A stretch of DNA of 64,000 nucleotides from Bacteroidota bacterium (lineage in GTDB: Bacteria; Bacteroidota; Bacteroidia; Chitinophagales; LD1), in the NCBI GenBank assembly GCA_026391075.1, contig JAPLES010000007.1, forward strand, positions 30,233 through 94,232, given 5' to 3'. The notes under the pieces are model-generated. The model was given only the letters and a program-made list of their open reading frames with translations, had not been told where the DNA came from and made no database searches. Numbering within the stretch: the first letter of the stretch is position 1; each line of letters begins with the position of its first letter. Below, piece after piece: positions 29,339 to 39,270 of the stretch. The translations under genes were made by a program, and so were the position numbers.

Positions 29339-30442
29339 TTGGAAACCATTGGCATTATAGGAATTGGCAAATTGGGATTGTGTTTCGCTCTTAATTTAGA
29401 GCGGGCTGGCTATGCTGTGTTAGGTGCAGATGTGAGTGACGCGTATGTGAATGCGCTCAATGAGAAATCTTTTTTCTCCTATGAACCGCAGGTGAATGAG
29501 TATTTGACAGAGAGTAAAAATTTCAAAGCAACTAATTCGTTAACTCAAATTTTGCAAAGCACCGCGCAAAAAATTTTCATTATGGTGGCAACACCTTCAT
29601 TGGCAGATGGCAGTTACGACCATTCGCAAATTGAAAGAGTGACCGATGAAATTATTGTAGCAGGAAAAACGGAGAGCAAAAAACATTTGGTTATCGGTTG
29701 CACAACTATGCCGGGCTATTGCGATAAGCTTGCGAAAAAAATGGAAGCGTATAACTACTCGGTTAGTTACAATCCTGAGTTTATTGCACAAGGTTCTATT
29801 ATTCATAATCAACAAAATCCTTCTCAAATTTTAATTGGAGAAGCCGATGCAAATGCAGGCGATGCGATTGAGAAAATTTTGAAATTACTTGCGGTTACTA
29901 ATCCTGTTGTTTGTCGCATGAATAGGTTGAGTGCAGAAATTACAAAGTTGGCGACCAACTGTTTTATCACCACAAAAATTTCTTTCGCTAATTCTATTGG
30001 CGATTTAGCGAAGCAGAGTGGAGCCGATGCCGAAAAAATTCTCAACGCCATAGGCAGCGATGCGCGAATCGGAAATCAGTTTCTGCAATACGGATTCGGT
30101 TTTGGCGGTCCTTGCTTTCCTCGTGATAATCGCGCACTCAAAAAGTTTGCTGAAAATGTAAATGCCGATTTGCCGATTAGCGAAGCCACCGACAAAGTCA
30201 ATCAGCAGCATCTGGAGTTTCAGTTCGAGACAATGCTGAAAGAGAATTCCGTTGATGAAAAAATTATTTTCGAAGGTGTGGCTTATAAAGAAGGAACGGT
30301 TTACATCGATGAATCACAAAAGCTTTTGCTTGCAATTAAGTTAGCCAACGCAGGACGACAAGTGGTGATTCGCGATTCGAAAAAGGTAATTGATGAAGTG
30401 CGCGGGCTTTATCCTGATTTGTTCATTTTTGTTGAACGTTGA
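29339..30442 (+). CDS. UDP-glucose/GDP-mannose dehydrogenase family protein (TTG start)
   Basis: IGIIGIGKLGLCFALNLERAGYAVLGADVS, YNPEFIAQGSII, FGFGGPCFPRDNRAL. Confidence 0.88.
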   Translation: METIGIIGIGKLGLCFALNLERAGYAVLGADVSDAYVNALNEKSFFSYEPQVNEYLTESKNFKATNSLTQILQSTAQKIFIMVATPSLADGSYDHSQIERVTDEIIVAGKTESKKHLVIGCTTMPGYCDKLAKKMEAYNYSVSYNPEFIAQGSIIHNQQNPSQILIGEADANAGDAIEKILKLLAVTNPVVCRMNRLSAEITKLATNCFITTKISFANSIGDLAKQSGADAEKILNAIGSDARIGNQFLQYGFGFGGPCFPRDNRALKKFAENVNADLPISEATDKVNQQHLEFQFETMLKENSVDEKIIFEGVAYKEGTVYIDESQKLLLAIKLANAGRQVVIRDSKKVIDEVRGLYPDLFIFVER

Positions 30443-33252
30443 AAATGGCGAAGGAAAAACCACCACATAAAAAACCAGTAGCTACAAACAATCAATCGGG
30501 TATTCTTTACGCGGTAATTTTTGTTTTCAGTTTTTTGATTTACGCCAATTCTATTTTTAATAATTACAATCTTGATGATGAGCTCGTAACCGAAAATCAT
30601 CGGCTTACCAAAGACGGAATCAGTGCTATTCCTTCCATATTAACCGAACCGTATTACAAAGACAAAAGCGGTTACTCTTACGAGTATCGTCCTGTTGTTT
30701 TGATTTCGTTTGCGGTGGAGCATTCGCTGTTTGGCGAGAATCCGCACATCAGTCACTTCATTAATGTGCTGTTGTATTCGTTGTTATGTGTTTTGCTTTT
30801 TTATGTATTGGCATTGTTGCTGAATAGTTGTTCTGTTATTCTTCCTTTTTTAATCACAATCATTTTTGCTGCGCATCCTATCCACACCGAAATTGTGGCA
30901 AGCATCAAAAACCGCGATGAAATTTTTGCTGTTGGTTTTGCACTACTTGCATTGTTGAGTGCCTTGCGTTTTATTGATTCTAAGAAGTGGTTTTATCTGT
31001 TGTTGCTGGCGCTTGCCTTTGTTGCTTCGTTGCTTTCAAAACAAACCACTAACGTGTTTATCGTTTTTATTCCAGTGATGCTGATTGTGTTTCGTAAAAT
31101 CAAATTCAGTCAGGCAATGTTGTTGTTCTTTATGCTTGTTGCGGTTGCTTTTCCTGTAATGAACATTCCCAATATTTCAGGCAAGCTGAAAATTATTTCT
31201 GCGGCTTTTCTGTTTGTGTCGTTTATGTTTTTGTTGATGAACAATTTTTTCAGCGCAGAAGGATTCAAGGATTTTGTTTCTAAATTCAACCAAAAGATGA
31301 AATCTGCTTTTAAAACAGATGCGGTTGTTGCAAACGCAAATGCGCAATGGATTGCAGAAGCGAAAGGTTTTTTGAAACTCAACTTCTTTCTATTTTATTT
31401 TCTTCCCGCTCTTGTACTTACTTCACTTGGGTTTTACGGGTTGTTCTTTCATCATCTTGTTGTATTGTATGCCGCTGTAGTTTTGTTGTGTGCTCTTTTC
31501 TACTTCGCCAATGCAGAAGGCAAAACCATCGTGTTGCTTTCGCTAGCCTCAATTGTTATTTCAGTTGTGGTGATTGGAGGGTTGCCCGATAAATTTTTGC
31601 TCTATGCTTTACTGACTTTTGTTGTGTTGACTCTTTTTAATTCAAAAGGAATTCTGAAATTTATTTCAGCGGTTCTTGCGCTTGCTGTTTGCGCGCTTCT
31701 TTTTGTTCAACACGATTTCCGTTTCGTTATCATTCTCATGCTTTATGCAGGCTTCTACTTTCAACAGCTTCGGTTATTGAAATTTGCAGGCATTGGAATT
31801 TTAGTCGCAACATCTTTATTGGTTGCTTTTAAATTCTTTGCTCATAAACATGGCGATGTAAATTTCCTTTTGCTGTTTCTGCCAATGAGCGCCCTCGTTT
31901 GGTTTCTGCATTTCCGTAAAATAGAAATCAAGAGAAGTCTGTTGACTATTTATGTGTTTCTGTTTGCAGGGCTTGCACTTTCTTGGAATCAAATTCAATT
32001 GCCGGGTAATCCTGTTGAAATAAAAAACACACTTACAAAACTCGACTGGAAAAATCCGGTGAACATCAATCCTGAAAATGTAAATCGTCCGCTGATTTTT
32101 ATTGAAAATCCTGTAGGCAAAACAGAACCATTCAATATTCAATTGGGAACTGCAGCCGACATCTTGCTCAAATATTTCAAATTGATTCTTGTTCCTTACC
32201 CAATGTCGTTCTACTACGGATACAGTTATATCACTGCGCATTCTGTTACAGATATTACTTCCATAATAGGGCTGCTTCTTTACTTCAGTTTGTTTCTACT
32301 TTCTGTTTTTCTAATGAAGAAAGATAGTGTGACAGCTTTCGGAATTTTGTTTTTCATTTTCTGTATTTCAGCCTACACCAATATTGTAGTGCCCGTTCCG
32401 GGAATGATGGCTGACCGTTTTCTTTTTATTCCATCACTTGGATTTGCATTTGTTATTGCTTCGCTTTTGCTCAAAATTTTTAAAACAGATTTTTCTTTTG
32501 TTCAAAAAACTTTCTCATGGAGTTCTATTTCGTCACGATTGCGCTATTCCATTATCACGTTGTTGCTTTTCTATTCGGTGGTTGTAATTTCAAGAAACAC
32601 TGATTGGAAAGACCACCTTACTTTGTTCCGTCACGATATTTCAGCAGTAGAAAATTCAGCACAGGCACAGAATCTATTGGGATTGTATGCCTTCATGCAA
32701 TCAAAAGATGCTGACCAAATGCAGCGCAAACAATTGCTCGAAGAAGCTGCTGTTCATTTTAAAAAAGCGTTGGAGGTTTATCCAAATTACCTGAACCCTG
32801 CTTACGATTTAGGAAAAGTGTATGAAGGTCTTGGGCAAAAAGATGAAGCGTTTGCACAGTATCAATCTGCCATGAAAATTGATACAAACTTTGATGCACC
32901 ATGTTTCAGTATGGCAGTAATGCTGCATAACAAAGGAAAGGTGGAAGAAGCGATTTACTATTACGAACGATATGTAAAAATGTATACTAACGACATGAAA
33001 GTGTATGCGAATTTATCTTTGGCTTATTACAGTTTGAAACAGTTCGACAAATCAATTGAAACGAATCATCGCGCATTAGCAGCTAATCCAAATGAAGTTG
33101 AACCTTTGATTAACATTGCTAAAACGTATCGATATTTGAATCTGACGGACAGCGCTATTTATTATTACGAAAAAGCTTTGATGGTTAGTCCGAACGACCC
33201 ACGAGCATTTCCCGATTATCAGAAATTAAAAACACAACAGGTAAGTCAATAG
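30439..33252 (+). CDS. TMTC/DUF1736-like multi-TM glycosyltransferase with C-terminal TPRs
   Basis: N-terminal EYRPVVLISFAVEHSLFG and AHPIHTEIVASIKNRDE; C-terminal TPR repeats; long extra TM segment in the middle. Confidence 0.7.
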   Translation: MKMAKEKPPHKKPVATNNQSGILYAVIFVFSFLIYANSIFNNYNLDDELVTENHRLTKDGISAIPSILTEPYYKDKSGYSYEYRPVVLISFAVEHSLFGENPHISHFINVLLYSLLCVLLFYVLALLLNSCSVILPFLITIIFAAHPIHTEIVASIKNRDEIFAVGFALLALLSALRFIDSKKWFYLLLLALAFVASLLSKQTTNVFIVFIPVMLIVFRKIKFSQAMLLFFMLVAVAFPVMNIPNISGKLKIISAAFLFVSFMFLLMNNFFSAEGFKDFVSKFNQKMKSAFKTDAVVANANAQWIAEAKGFLKLNFFLFYFLPALVLTSLGFYGLFFHHLVVLYAAVVLLCALFYFANAEGKTIVLLSLASIVISVVVIGGLPDKFLLYALLTFVVLTLFNSKGILKFISAVLALAVCALLFVQHDFRFVIILMLYAGFYFQQLRLLKFAGIGILVATSLLVAFKFFAHKHGDVNFLLLFLPMSALVWFLHFRKIEIKRSLLTIYVFLFAGLALSWNQIQLPGNPVEIKNTLTKLDWKNPVNINPENVNRPLIFIENPVGKTEPFNIQLGTAADILLKYFKLILVPYPMSFYYGYSYITAHSVTDITSIIGLLLYFSLFLLSVFLMKKDSVTAFGILFFIFCISAYTNIVVPVPGMMADRFLFIPSLGFAFVIASLLLKIFKTDFSFVQKTFSWSSISSRLRYSIITLLLFYSVVVISRNTDWKDHLTLFRHDISAVENSAQAQNLLGLYAFMQSKDADQMQRKQLLEEAAVHFKKALEVYPNYLNPAYDLGKVYEGLGQKDEAFAQYQSAMKIDTNFDAPCFSMAVMLHNKGKVEEAIYYYERYVKMYTNDMKVYANLSLAYYSLKQFDKSIETNHRALAANPNEVEPLINIAKTYRYLNLTDSAIYYYEKALMVSPNDPRAFPDYQKLKTQQVSQ

Positions 33253-33253
33253 C

Positions 33254-34165
33254 ATGAATCACTTTTGCACCATCACCACAGCCGACCACGCTTACAAAGT
33301 TTTTGCTCTTAGCGAATCGCTGATGGCTTATGATGAAAGTATTTCGTTGCATGTGTTAGTGATTGATGATTCATTTCCGTCTTCGCCATTTCCGCAGATA
33401 AAAATTTATTTTTTGAAAGATGTGAATGCAGAAACGGTTGCACAGAATATTATTTCTAAATACAAAACACAGCGCGATAAATTACGATGGAGCATGAAAC
33501 CCGCTTTCATGAAACATCTGCTTTCGAAACCGGAAATTGACCAACTTATTTACCTCGATAACGATATTTTCTTCTGCAACGAGTTTCAGTTCCTGTTCGA
33601 TTATCTCGATGAATATTCTTTTGCCTTAACTCCGCACAATTACGAACGCACACCCGACCACAGTCAGAACATGTTGGAAGCAAACTATCGTGTGGGACTT
33701 TATAACGCAGGTTTTGTAGGAGCCAATAAATCCGCGCTTGATACTTTGCAGTGGTGGGCTGAATGTTGTTTGTATCGCTGCGAAAAAAATCCATTCAGAG
33801 GAACGTTTGACGACCAAAAATATCTTGACCTTATTCCTGTTATGCGCGAAGATGCGCTGGTTGTTCGTCATCAAGGGTGTAATGTGGCAGAGTGGAATCG
33901 CTACGTATGTGTGCGCGAAAAGATGGATGACGAAGTTTTAATCAATGGAAAATTTCCAGTGGTGTTTATTCATTTCAATTACACCACTATTCGAGAAATA
34001 CTTAAGGGAAATGATTTGCTGCTCAATGAATATTTCAACAGCTACATGAGTTCGCTCACTAAATATTCTCCGGAAATCACCAAAGCATCGCTCTACAAGA
34101 AGCCGACAACAATTGAAGCGCTGAAATATTATATCTGGAAAGTGTTTACGCAAAAAGGCTGGTAA
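33254..34165 (+). CDS. Nucleotide-diphospho-sugar transferase-like glycosyltransferase
   Basis: PAFMKHLLSKPEIDQLIYLDNDIFFCNEFQFLFDYL (DxD), YNAGFVGANKSA. Confidence 0.75.
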   Translation: MNHFCTITTADHAYKVFALSESLMAYDESISLHVLVIDDSFPSSPFPQIKIYFLKDVNAETVAQNIISKYKTQRDKLRWSMKPAFMKHLLSKPEIDQLIYLDNDIFFCNEFQFLFDYLDEYSFALTPHNYERTPDHSQNMLEANYRVGLYNAGFVGANKSALDTLQWWAECCLYRCEKNPFRGTFDDQKYLDLIPVMREDALVVRHQGCNVAEWNRYVCVREKMDDEVLINGKFPVVFIHFNYTTIREILKGNDLLLNEYFNSYMSSLTKYSPEITKASLYKKPTTIEALKYYIWKVFTQKGW

Positions 34166-34960
34166 TTACATCTTAAACAAATCTCCCCACAGGCGCTGTC
34201 CGCCATCTACATAAACAGTTTCACCTGTAATGAAACGTGCCATAGGGCTGCAAAGAAAAAGAGTGAGGTAGGCAACTTCATCAATAGTACCCAATCTTTT
34301 TGCGGGAATAGATTCTTCAATGCCTTTGAGAAATTCCTGCGGATATTGGTCAAGCCCGGTGCTTTTGATAATGCCCGGAGCAACTGCATTCACCTGAATA
34401 TTGTGTTTACTCCACTCCACCGCAAGGCTCATGGTTAAGTTTTCAACTCCGGCACGTGCCGCACCCGTGTGCGCCATAGATGGAAATCCGCGATAGATAT
34501 TGGCAATGATGTTGATGATGCTTCCTTCTTTTTGTTTAAAGAAAAAAGTCTTCGCCATGGTTTGCGTCATATACCAGGTGCCGTTCAAATTATTATTGAT
34601 AACAGCATTCCATCCTTTTACAGAAATGTCTTCGGCAAGAGAAGGAAACTGTCCGCCTGCGTTATTAATAAGAATATCGAGTTTGCCTTCGTGGTCTCCG
34701 ATGTTTTTCGCTAACGCTTCTACCTGTTCAATTTCCCGGGTGTCGCAAATGGCGTAACGAACAGCAACCTCACCCAAACCCTCTCCGAAGGAGAGGGCTT
34801 TCAATTTCTCTACTGCCGCCTTAAGCCTGTCTTCTTTGCGTGAGCAAATAATTACAGTTGCACCAAGTTGCAATAGTTGTTGCGTAATGGCAAAACCAAT
34901 TCCGCTCCCACCTCCGGTAACTAGTGCTACTTTATTTTCAAAAAGTTTTTCTCTAAACAT
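34166..34960 (-). CDS. SDR family oxidoreductase
   Basis: KVALVTGGGSGIGFAITQQLLQLG, NNAGGQFPS. Confidence 0.93.
   Translation of the reverse strand: MFREKLFENKVALVTGGGSGIGFAITQQLLQLGATVIICSRKEDRLKAAVEKLKALSFGEGLGEVAVRYAICDTREIEQVEALAKNIGDHEGKLDILINNAGGQFPSLAEDISVKGWNAVINNNLNGTWYMTQTMAKTFFFKQKEGSIINIIANIYRGFPSMAHTGAARAGVENLTMSLAVEWSKHNIQVNAVAPGIIKSTGLDQYPQEFLKGIEESIPAKRLGTIDEVAYLTLFLCSPMARFITGETVYVDGGQRLWGDLFKM
34766..34804. repeat. In-frame palindromic repeat (CTCTCC family) inside SDR gene
   Basis: aacctcacccaaaccctctccgaaggagagggctttcaa, encodes LSFGEGLGEV. Confidence 0.85.
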
Positions 34961-34978
34961 TTTGTGGTTGTATTTTGT

Positions 34979-35020
34979 ATTAAAGTCCTCCCCTTCTGGG
35001 AGGATTTAGGTGGGGTTGTT
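34979..35020. repeat. Intergenic palindromic repeat (CTCCCC family)
   Basis: attaaagtcctccccttctgggaggatttaggtggggttgtt. Confidence 0.8.
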
Positions 35021-35880
35021 TAATTAGTTAATGGCTTGTTCAACATGGCTCTCGTTTCTTCAATACTCGCAACTTCTCTTCCCATCATGCGAACTAATTT
35101 TGCTGCGGCTTCAATCAATTCTCCGTTGCTCTTCGCCATTTCACCTTCAGGTAAATAGAAATTATCTTCCAGTCCTGCGCGAATATTTCCATCAATGGTA
35201 ATTGCTGCAGCAATGGCTTGCCATTGTTTTCTTCCAATACCAATCACCTGCCACATAGAACCTTCAGGCACACTTGCCGCCTGATGCAAAAGATTTTTTG
35301 TAGAAATCGGAATTCCGCCCAACACACCCATCACAAAACTGAATACATAAGGTTTCTGCAAAAGCCCCATATCAATCAGTGGGTTCGCGTTATTAATGTG
35401 TCCGTTGTCGAACACTTCCATTTCCGGAATAGTTCCTACTTCTTTCATCTTCTCTAAGTAAAACTGAATTTCGGAAAATGGATTTTGAAAAACAAAATCG
35501 TGATAAAACATTTTTGCTTTCGAAGAATAAATTCCATAGTTCATGGAACCCATGTTCAATGCAGCCATGTCGGGTTTCAAAGCGGTGATGTGTTGAATAC
35601 GCTCTTCTTTACTTAAGCCAATGGCACCCGTGCTGTAGTTGATAAGCGCAGTAGGGCAAAGCAAACGAACTTCTTCACCTATCTGTCTATATGTTTCAAT
35701 ATCATAAGCAGGCGCGCCATTTTCCTGCCGTGCATGTATATGCAAAATACTCGCACCGGCATCTACAGCACGTTTGCCTTCGAGTGCAATTTCTTTTGGC
35801 GTGTAAGGAATGTATGGACATTGTGCACGCGATGCAAGAACGCCTGTGAGTGATGCAGTGATAATGATTTTCTTAGCCAT
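35020..35880 (-). CDS. BKACE family (3-keto-5-aminohexanoate cleavage enzyme-like) protein
   Basis: MAKKIIITASLTG, HIHARQENG, NYSTG, DNGH motifs. Confidence 0.85.
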   Translation of the reverse strand: MAKKIIITASLTGVLASRAQCPYIPYTPKEIALEGKRAVDAGASILHIHARQENGAPAYDIETYRQIGEEVRLLCPTALINYSTGAIGLSKEERIQHITALKPDMAALNMGSMNYGIYSSKAKMFYHDFVFQNPFSEIQFYLEKMKEVGTIPEMEVFDNGHINNANPLIDMGLLQKPYVFSFVMGVLGGIPISTKNLLHQAASVPEGSMWQVIGIGRKQWQAIAAAITIDGNIRAGLEDNFYLPEGEMAKSNGELIEAAAKLVRMMGREVASIEETRAMLNKPLTN

Positions 35881-35998
35881 TGAGAGAGTAATTAGTAGTT
35901 AGTAAATAGTATTTAGATAAATCCAATTCTGTAGTTTCTGTTTTGTGCTGCTGCTTACTTGTTTCATCCCGTCTGTTTCAGCGGGAGCCGCTGATTTT

Positions 35999-36817
35999 TT
36001 ATCCCTTCCACACTGGTTTTCTCTTTTCAATAAATGCTGCCATGCCTTCGGCTGCATCTTCGGTTTGAATGCACTCGCCCAACATTTGCTTTAAATATTG
36101 ATGCGCGTCTGCCTCAGGAATATTTTTCAAATTATCAAACGCTTCTAAACCTAAACGAATTGCAGAAGGAGAGAACTGAAAAATTTCATCAACTAGCAAT
36201 TGAACTTCTTCATCCAATTTATTTTGCTCTACCACTTTGCTTACGAGTCCTATCTTTTCAGCATCGGTTGCAGTCAATGTTTTTGCTCTTATACATAAAT
36301 CTAAAACGGTGCGTGGCGGCATAATCTGCAACAAACTCTGCATTACTTGAAAAGGATAAAGTCCGCGTTTTACTTCTGGCAAACTAAAGGTAGCGTTTGA
36401 TGAAGCCACAACATGAGAGCAGCCGCATACAATTAAAAAACCTCCTGCATAAACTGGCGCGTGAACTTTTGCAATACAAGGTTTATGAAGTGAATTGAAA
36501 ACATTTCCAATCACCACTTCGCCATTTGGTTCTGGAACGGTAGAAGTAGTTTCTTCTGTGGCACCTGAAAAAGCTTTTAAATCGGCACCCGCGCAAAACA
36601 CATCTCCCTTGGCTGCTATCACCACTGCCCATACATCGCTTGTGTAATGCGCGTAAGTAAGCGCGTAAGCCAACTCTTTAAACAAAACAGGATTCAATGC
36701 ATTCTTTTTCTCAGCACGATTAAGCGTAAGCGTGAGCAGATGATTTTTTTCTTCCACCAATAAATGCGCAAACTTATGTTGCTTGAGTTGAAGTGTTTGG
36801 TCGGCTGTGTAAATCAT
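35999..36817 (-). CDS. Enoyl-CoA hydratase/isomerase family protein
   Basis: LTLNRAEKKNALNPVLFKEL, GDVFCAGADLKAFSG. Confidence 0.9.
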   Translation of the reverse strand: MIYTADQTLQLKQHKFAHLLVEEKNHLLTLTLNRAEKKNALNPVLFKELAYALTYAHYTSDVWAVVIAAKGDVFCAGADLKAFSGATEETTSTVPEPNGEVVIGNVFNSLHKPCIAKVHAPVYAGGFLIVCGCSHVVASSNATFSLPEVKRGLYPFQVMQSLLQIMPPRTVLDLCIRAKTLTATDAEKIGLVSKVVEQNKLDEEVQLLVDEIFQFSPSAIRLGLEAFDNLKNIPEADAHQYLKQMLGECIQTEDAAEGMAAFIEKRKPVWKG

Positions 36818-36888
36818 GTGCGGTAAAATTTTGAAGCGCGCTAATGTATGATGTTTGAAAGAAAACAGAAACTGATGTTAGTGGTGTT

Positions 36889-39135
36889 TTACAAAATCAA
36901 CAACCCGTTTTCGCGCAATTGAATACCCGCTTTTGATTTCAGTAAAGTGGGAAACGCTTTCTCAAATTCTGAATAAAGCATCGGTGCGTTTTTACCGATA
37001 ATCAATTTTGGAAAAATTTCCATCAATCGTTTTGCTTCGCTTGCAGGAAGGTGCATTTGCCAATCTCTTTTCTTGTCGCAAAACTCCAGTTCTGCCATTT
37101 CAATTTTCTTTTTTCCTTGGCTTACTTCAAAGAAATTGACACTTGGCATATTTCCTAACCAAACAACTATCGCATTCTGCTTCGGTGAGGTGTGGCTGTC
37201 TTTTCCTCCCCCTTCTTGAAGGGGAAGGTGTCCGCCTTTGGCGGACAGATAGGGTAAACATTTCTCAATGTAGTCAGGAGCAACTGTAGTCTTCGGAGTT
37301 TTGAACTCAAACCAATTCTTCAAAGGAAAATCCAAACCAACGCCATGCATAAAATTGAAAAGCGATTTGCTTAGTCCATCACCAAACAAATCATGATTGG
37401 CTCCTTGCGGGTCATCGTGATATAAATCGTTATCGGCAAAGCCGCCAAAATCGGGATCAGTGCGCTGCACCATAAATTGTGAAGGGTTCAAACCAACGGG
37501 GCTATGCGAGGTCATTGCAAAGCGATGCCAGAAACCCGATTGCAATGCTTCATTCAAAAACAATTGTCGCACCATTTCGAGCGCATCAATTGTTTCCTGT
37601 GCGGTTTGTGTAGGGAATCCATACATTAAATAAGCGTGAACCATTATGCCCGCCTGAGTAAATGCATCTGCCACACGCGCCACCTGCGCCACGGTTACTC
37701 CCTTTTTCATCATGCTTAGTAATCTGTCAGAGGCAACTTCCAATCCACCGGCTACGGCAATACATCCCGATGCTTTGAGCAGTTTGGCTAAGTCAGGAGT
37801 AAAAGTTTTTTCGAAACGAATATTCGTCCACCAGGTCACCGTAATTTTTCTGCGAATAATTTCCAAAGCCAAATCGCGCAGCAAAGCAGGCGGAGCGGCT
37901 TCATCTACAAAATGAAAACCGTTCTGATTGGTTTGCGCAATAATGGTTTCAATTCTATCGCAAAGAATTTCGGCATTAAGTGGCTCATAATTTTTAATGT
38001 AGTCGAGCGAAATATCACAGAACGAACATTTGCCCCAATAGCAACCATGCGCCAGCGTAAGTTTATTCCATCGTCCATCGCTCCACAAACGGTGCATGGG
38101 GTTTGCCACTTCAATTACCGAAAGATATTCATCCAATAAAAAATCGCTGTAATCGGGAGTTCCCGTTTCGCGTTGAGCAACATCTTTTTCTTTAGCCGCA
38201 TTGCAGTAAATCACTTTGCCTTTTTCGCGCAGGTAAATCCGCTTCAATTCTTTCGCACTTCGCTTACCGTTTAAATGTTCGAGCAAAAATTCTATAGGTG
38301 CTTCGCCATCATCTAAACTTATGTAGTCAATAAAGTCGAACACACGCGGGTCGTGCAAACTTCTTAGTTCAGTGTTCGCATAACCACCACCAAGCACAAT
38401 TTTTATAGCAGGATATTTCTTCTTTATGAACTGACCGCACTTCAAGGCACCAAAAAGATTTCCCGGAAAAGGAACCGATAAACAAACCACAGTCGGTTTC
38501 CATTGTTTTATTTTCTCTTCGAGTATCTCTTCTAAAAAATCGGTGATAATTGAATTCTGCGCCAGCAAAGATTTTTCAATTTCATCAAAATGATTGGCGG
38601 TTCTCCCAAGCCGCTCGGCATAGCGGCTGAAACCAAAATGCGGGTCAACTGCCTCTTTAATTAAATCACCGAGGTCTTCTAAATAAAGGGTGGCGAGGTG
38701 GCGCGCTTTATCTTGAATGCCCATAGTCCCGAACGCCCATTCCAAGTCTTCGAGTTGCGAAAACCGCGATGCCTCGGGCAAATAAGTTCTGTCGCAAATG
38801 GAATGAGCCAGCGTTGGATTCTTGTTTTGCAGAAAACGAATTACGGCATCAATTGTTTTGATGTACTCCTGATGTAGAGAATAAATGCGAAAACTATTTT
38901 CAGATAATTCCAGGTCGAACATTTCTAAATGCGAGAACATTTTCCGCAAACCTGCTGAAGAGAAAAGTCGCAGAATAAGTTCTATGCCTAAATCTGCCTG
39001 ATGCGATTCAACATTCTTGATATTCAAAAAACCTTTGAGATAAGCCGTTGCAGGATACGGAGTATTGAGTTGTGTAAATGGCGGAGTAAGAAGTAGAACT
39101 TTTTGTTTCAAAATGCAGAATGATTGTAATGGCAA
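36889..39135 (-). CDS. B12-binding-domain radical SAM protein
   Basis: VLGGGYANTEL B12-like region; LAHGCYWGKCSFCDI CxxxCxxC-type motif. Confidence 0.88.
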   Translation of the reverse strand: MPLQSFCILKQKVLLLTPPFTQLNTPYPATAYLKGFLNIKNVESHQADLGIELILRLFSSAGLRKMFSHLEMFDLELSENSFRIYSLHQEYIKTIDAVIRFLQNKNPTLAHSICDRTYLPEASRFSQLEDLEWAFGTMGIQDKARHLATLYLEDLGDLIKEAVDPHFGFSRYAERLGRTANHFDEIEKSLLAQNSIITDFLEEILEEKIKQWKPTVVCLSVPFPGNLFGALKCGQFIKKKYPAIKIVLGGGYANTELRSLHDPRVFDFIDYISLDDGEAPIEFLLEHLNGKRSAKELKRIYLREKGKVIYCNAAKEKDVAQRETGTPDYSDFLLDEYLSVIEVANPMHRLWSDGRWNKLTLAHGCYWGKCSFCDISLDYIKNYEPLNAEILCDRIETIIAQTNQNGFHFVDEAAPPALLRDLALEIIRRKITVTWWTNIRFEKTFTPDLAKLLKASGCIAVAGGLEVASDRLLSMMKKGVTVAQVARVADAFTQAGIMVHAYLMYGFPTQTAQETIDALEMVRQLFLNEALQSGFWHRFAMTSHSPVGLNPSQFMVQRTDPDFGGFADNDLYHDDPQGANHDLFGDGLSKSLFNFMHGVGLDFPLKNWFEFKTPKTTVAPDYIEKCLPYLSAKGGHLPLQEGGGKDSHTSPKQNAIVVWLGNMPSVNFFEVSQGKKKIEMAELEFCDKKRDWQMHLPASEAKRLMEIFPKLIIGKNAPMLYSEFEKAFPTLLKSKAGIQLRENGLLIL
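37204..37259. repeat. In-frame double palindrome inside radical SAM gene
   Basis: tcctcccccttcttgaaggggaaggtgtccgcctttggcggacagatagggtaaac, encodes LPYLSAKGGHLPLQEGGG. Confidence 0.85.
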
Positions 39136-39220
39136 TGATAAGGAAGTGCAGTTGCATTTTGGGCTATAAAGTCATCTGTAGTTCTTGCTAATCTTTTCAA
39201 AAAATAATCCCCTATAATTA

Positions 39221-39253
39221 AAAAGCCCTTCACATTTTGTTGTGAAGGGCTTT
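39221..39253 (-). terminator. Terminator hairpin
   Basis: aaaagcccttcacattttgttgtgaagggcttt. Confidence 0.8.
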
Positions 39254-39270
39254 GAAGTTTGATTCAACTA

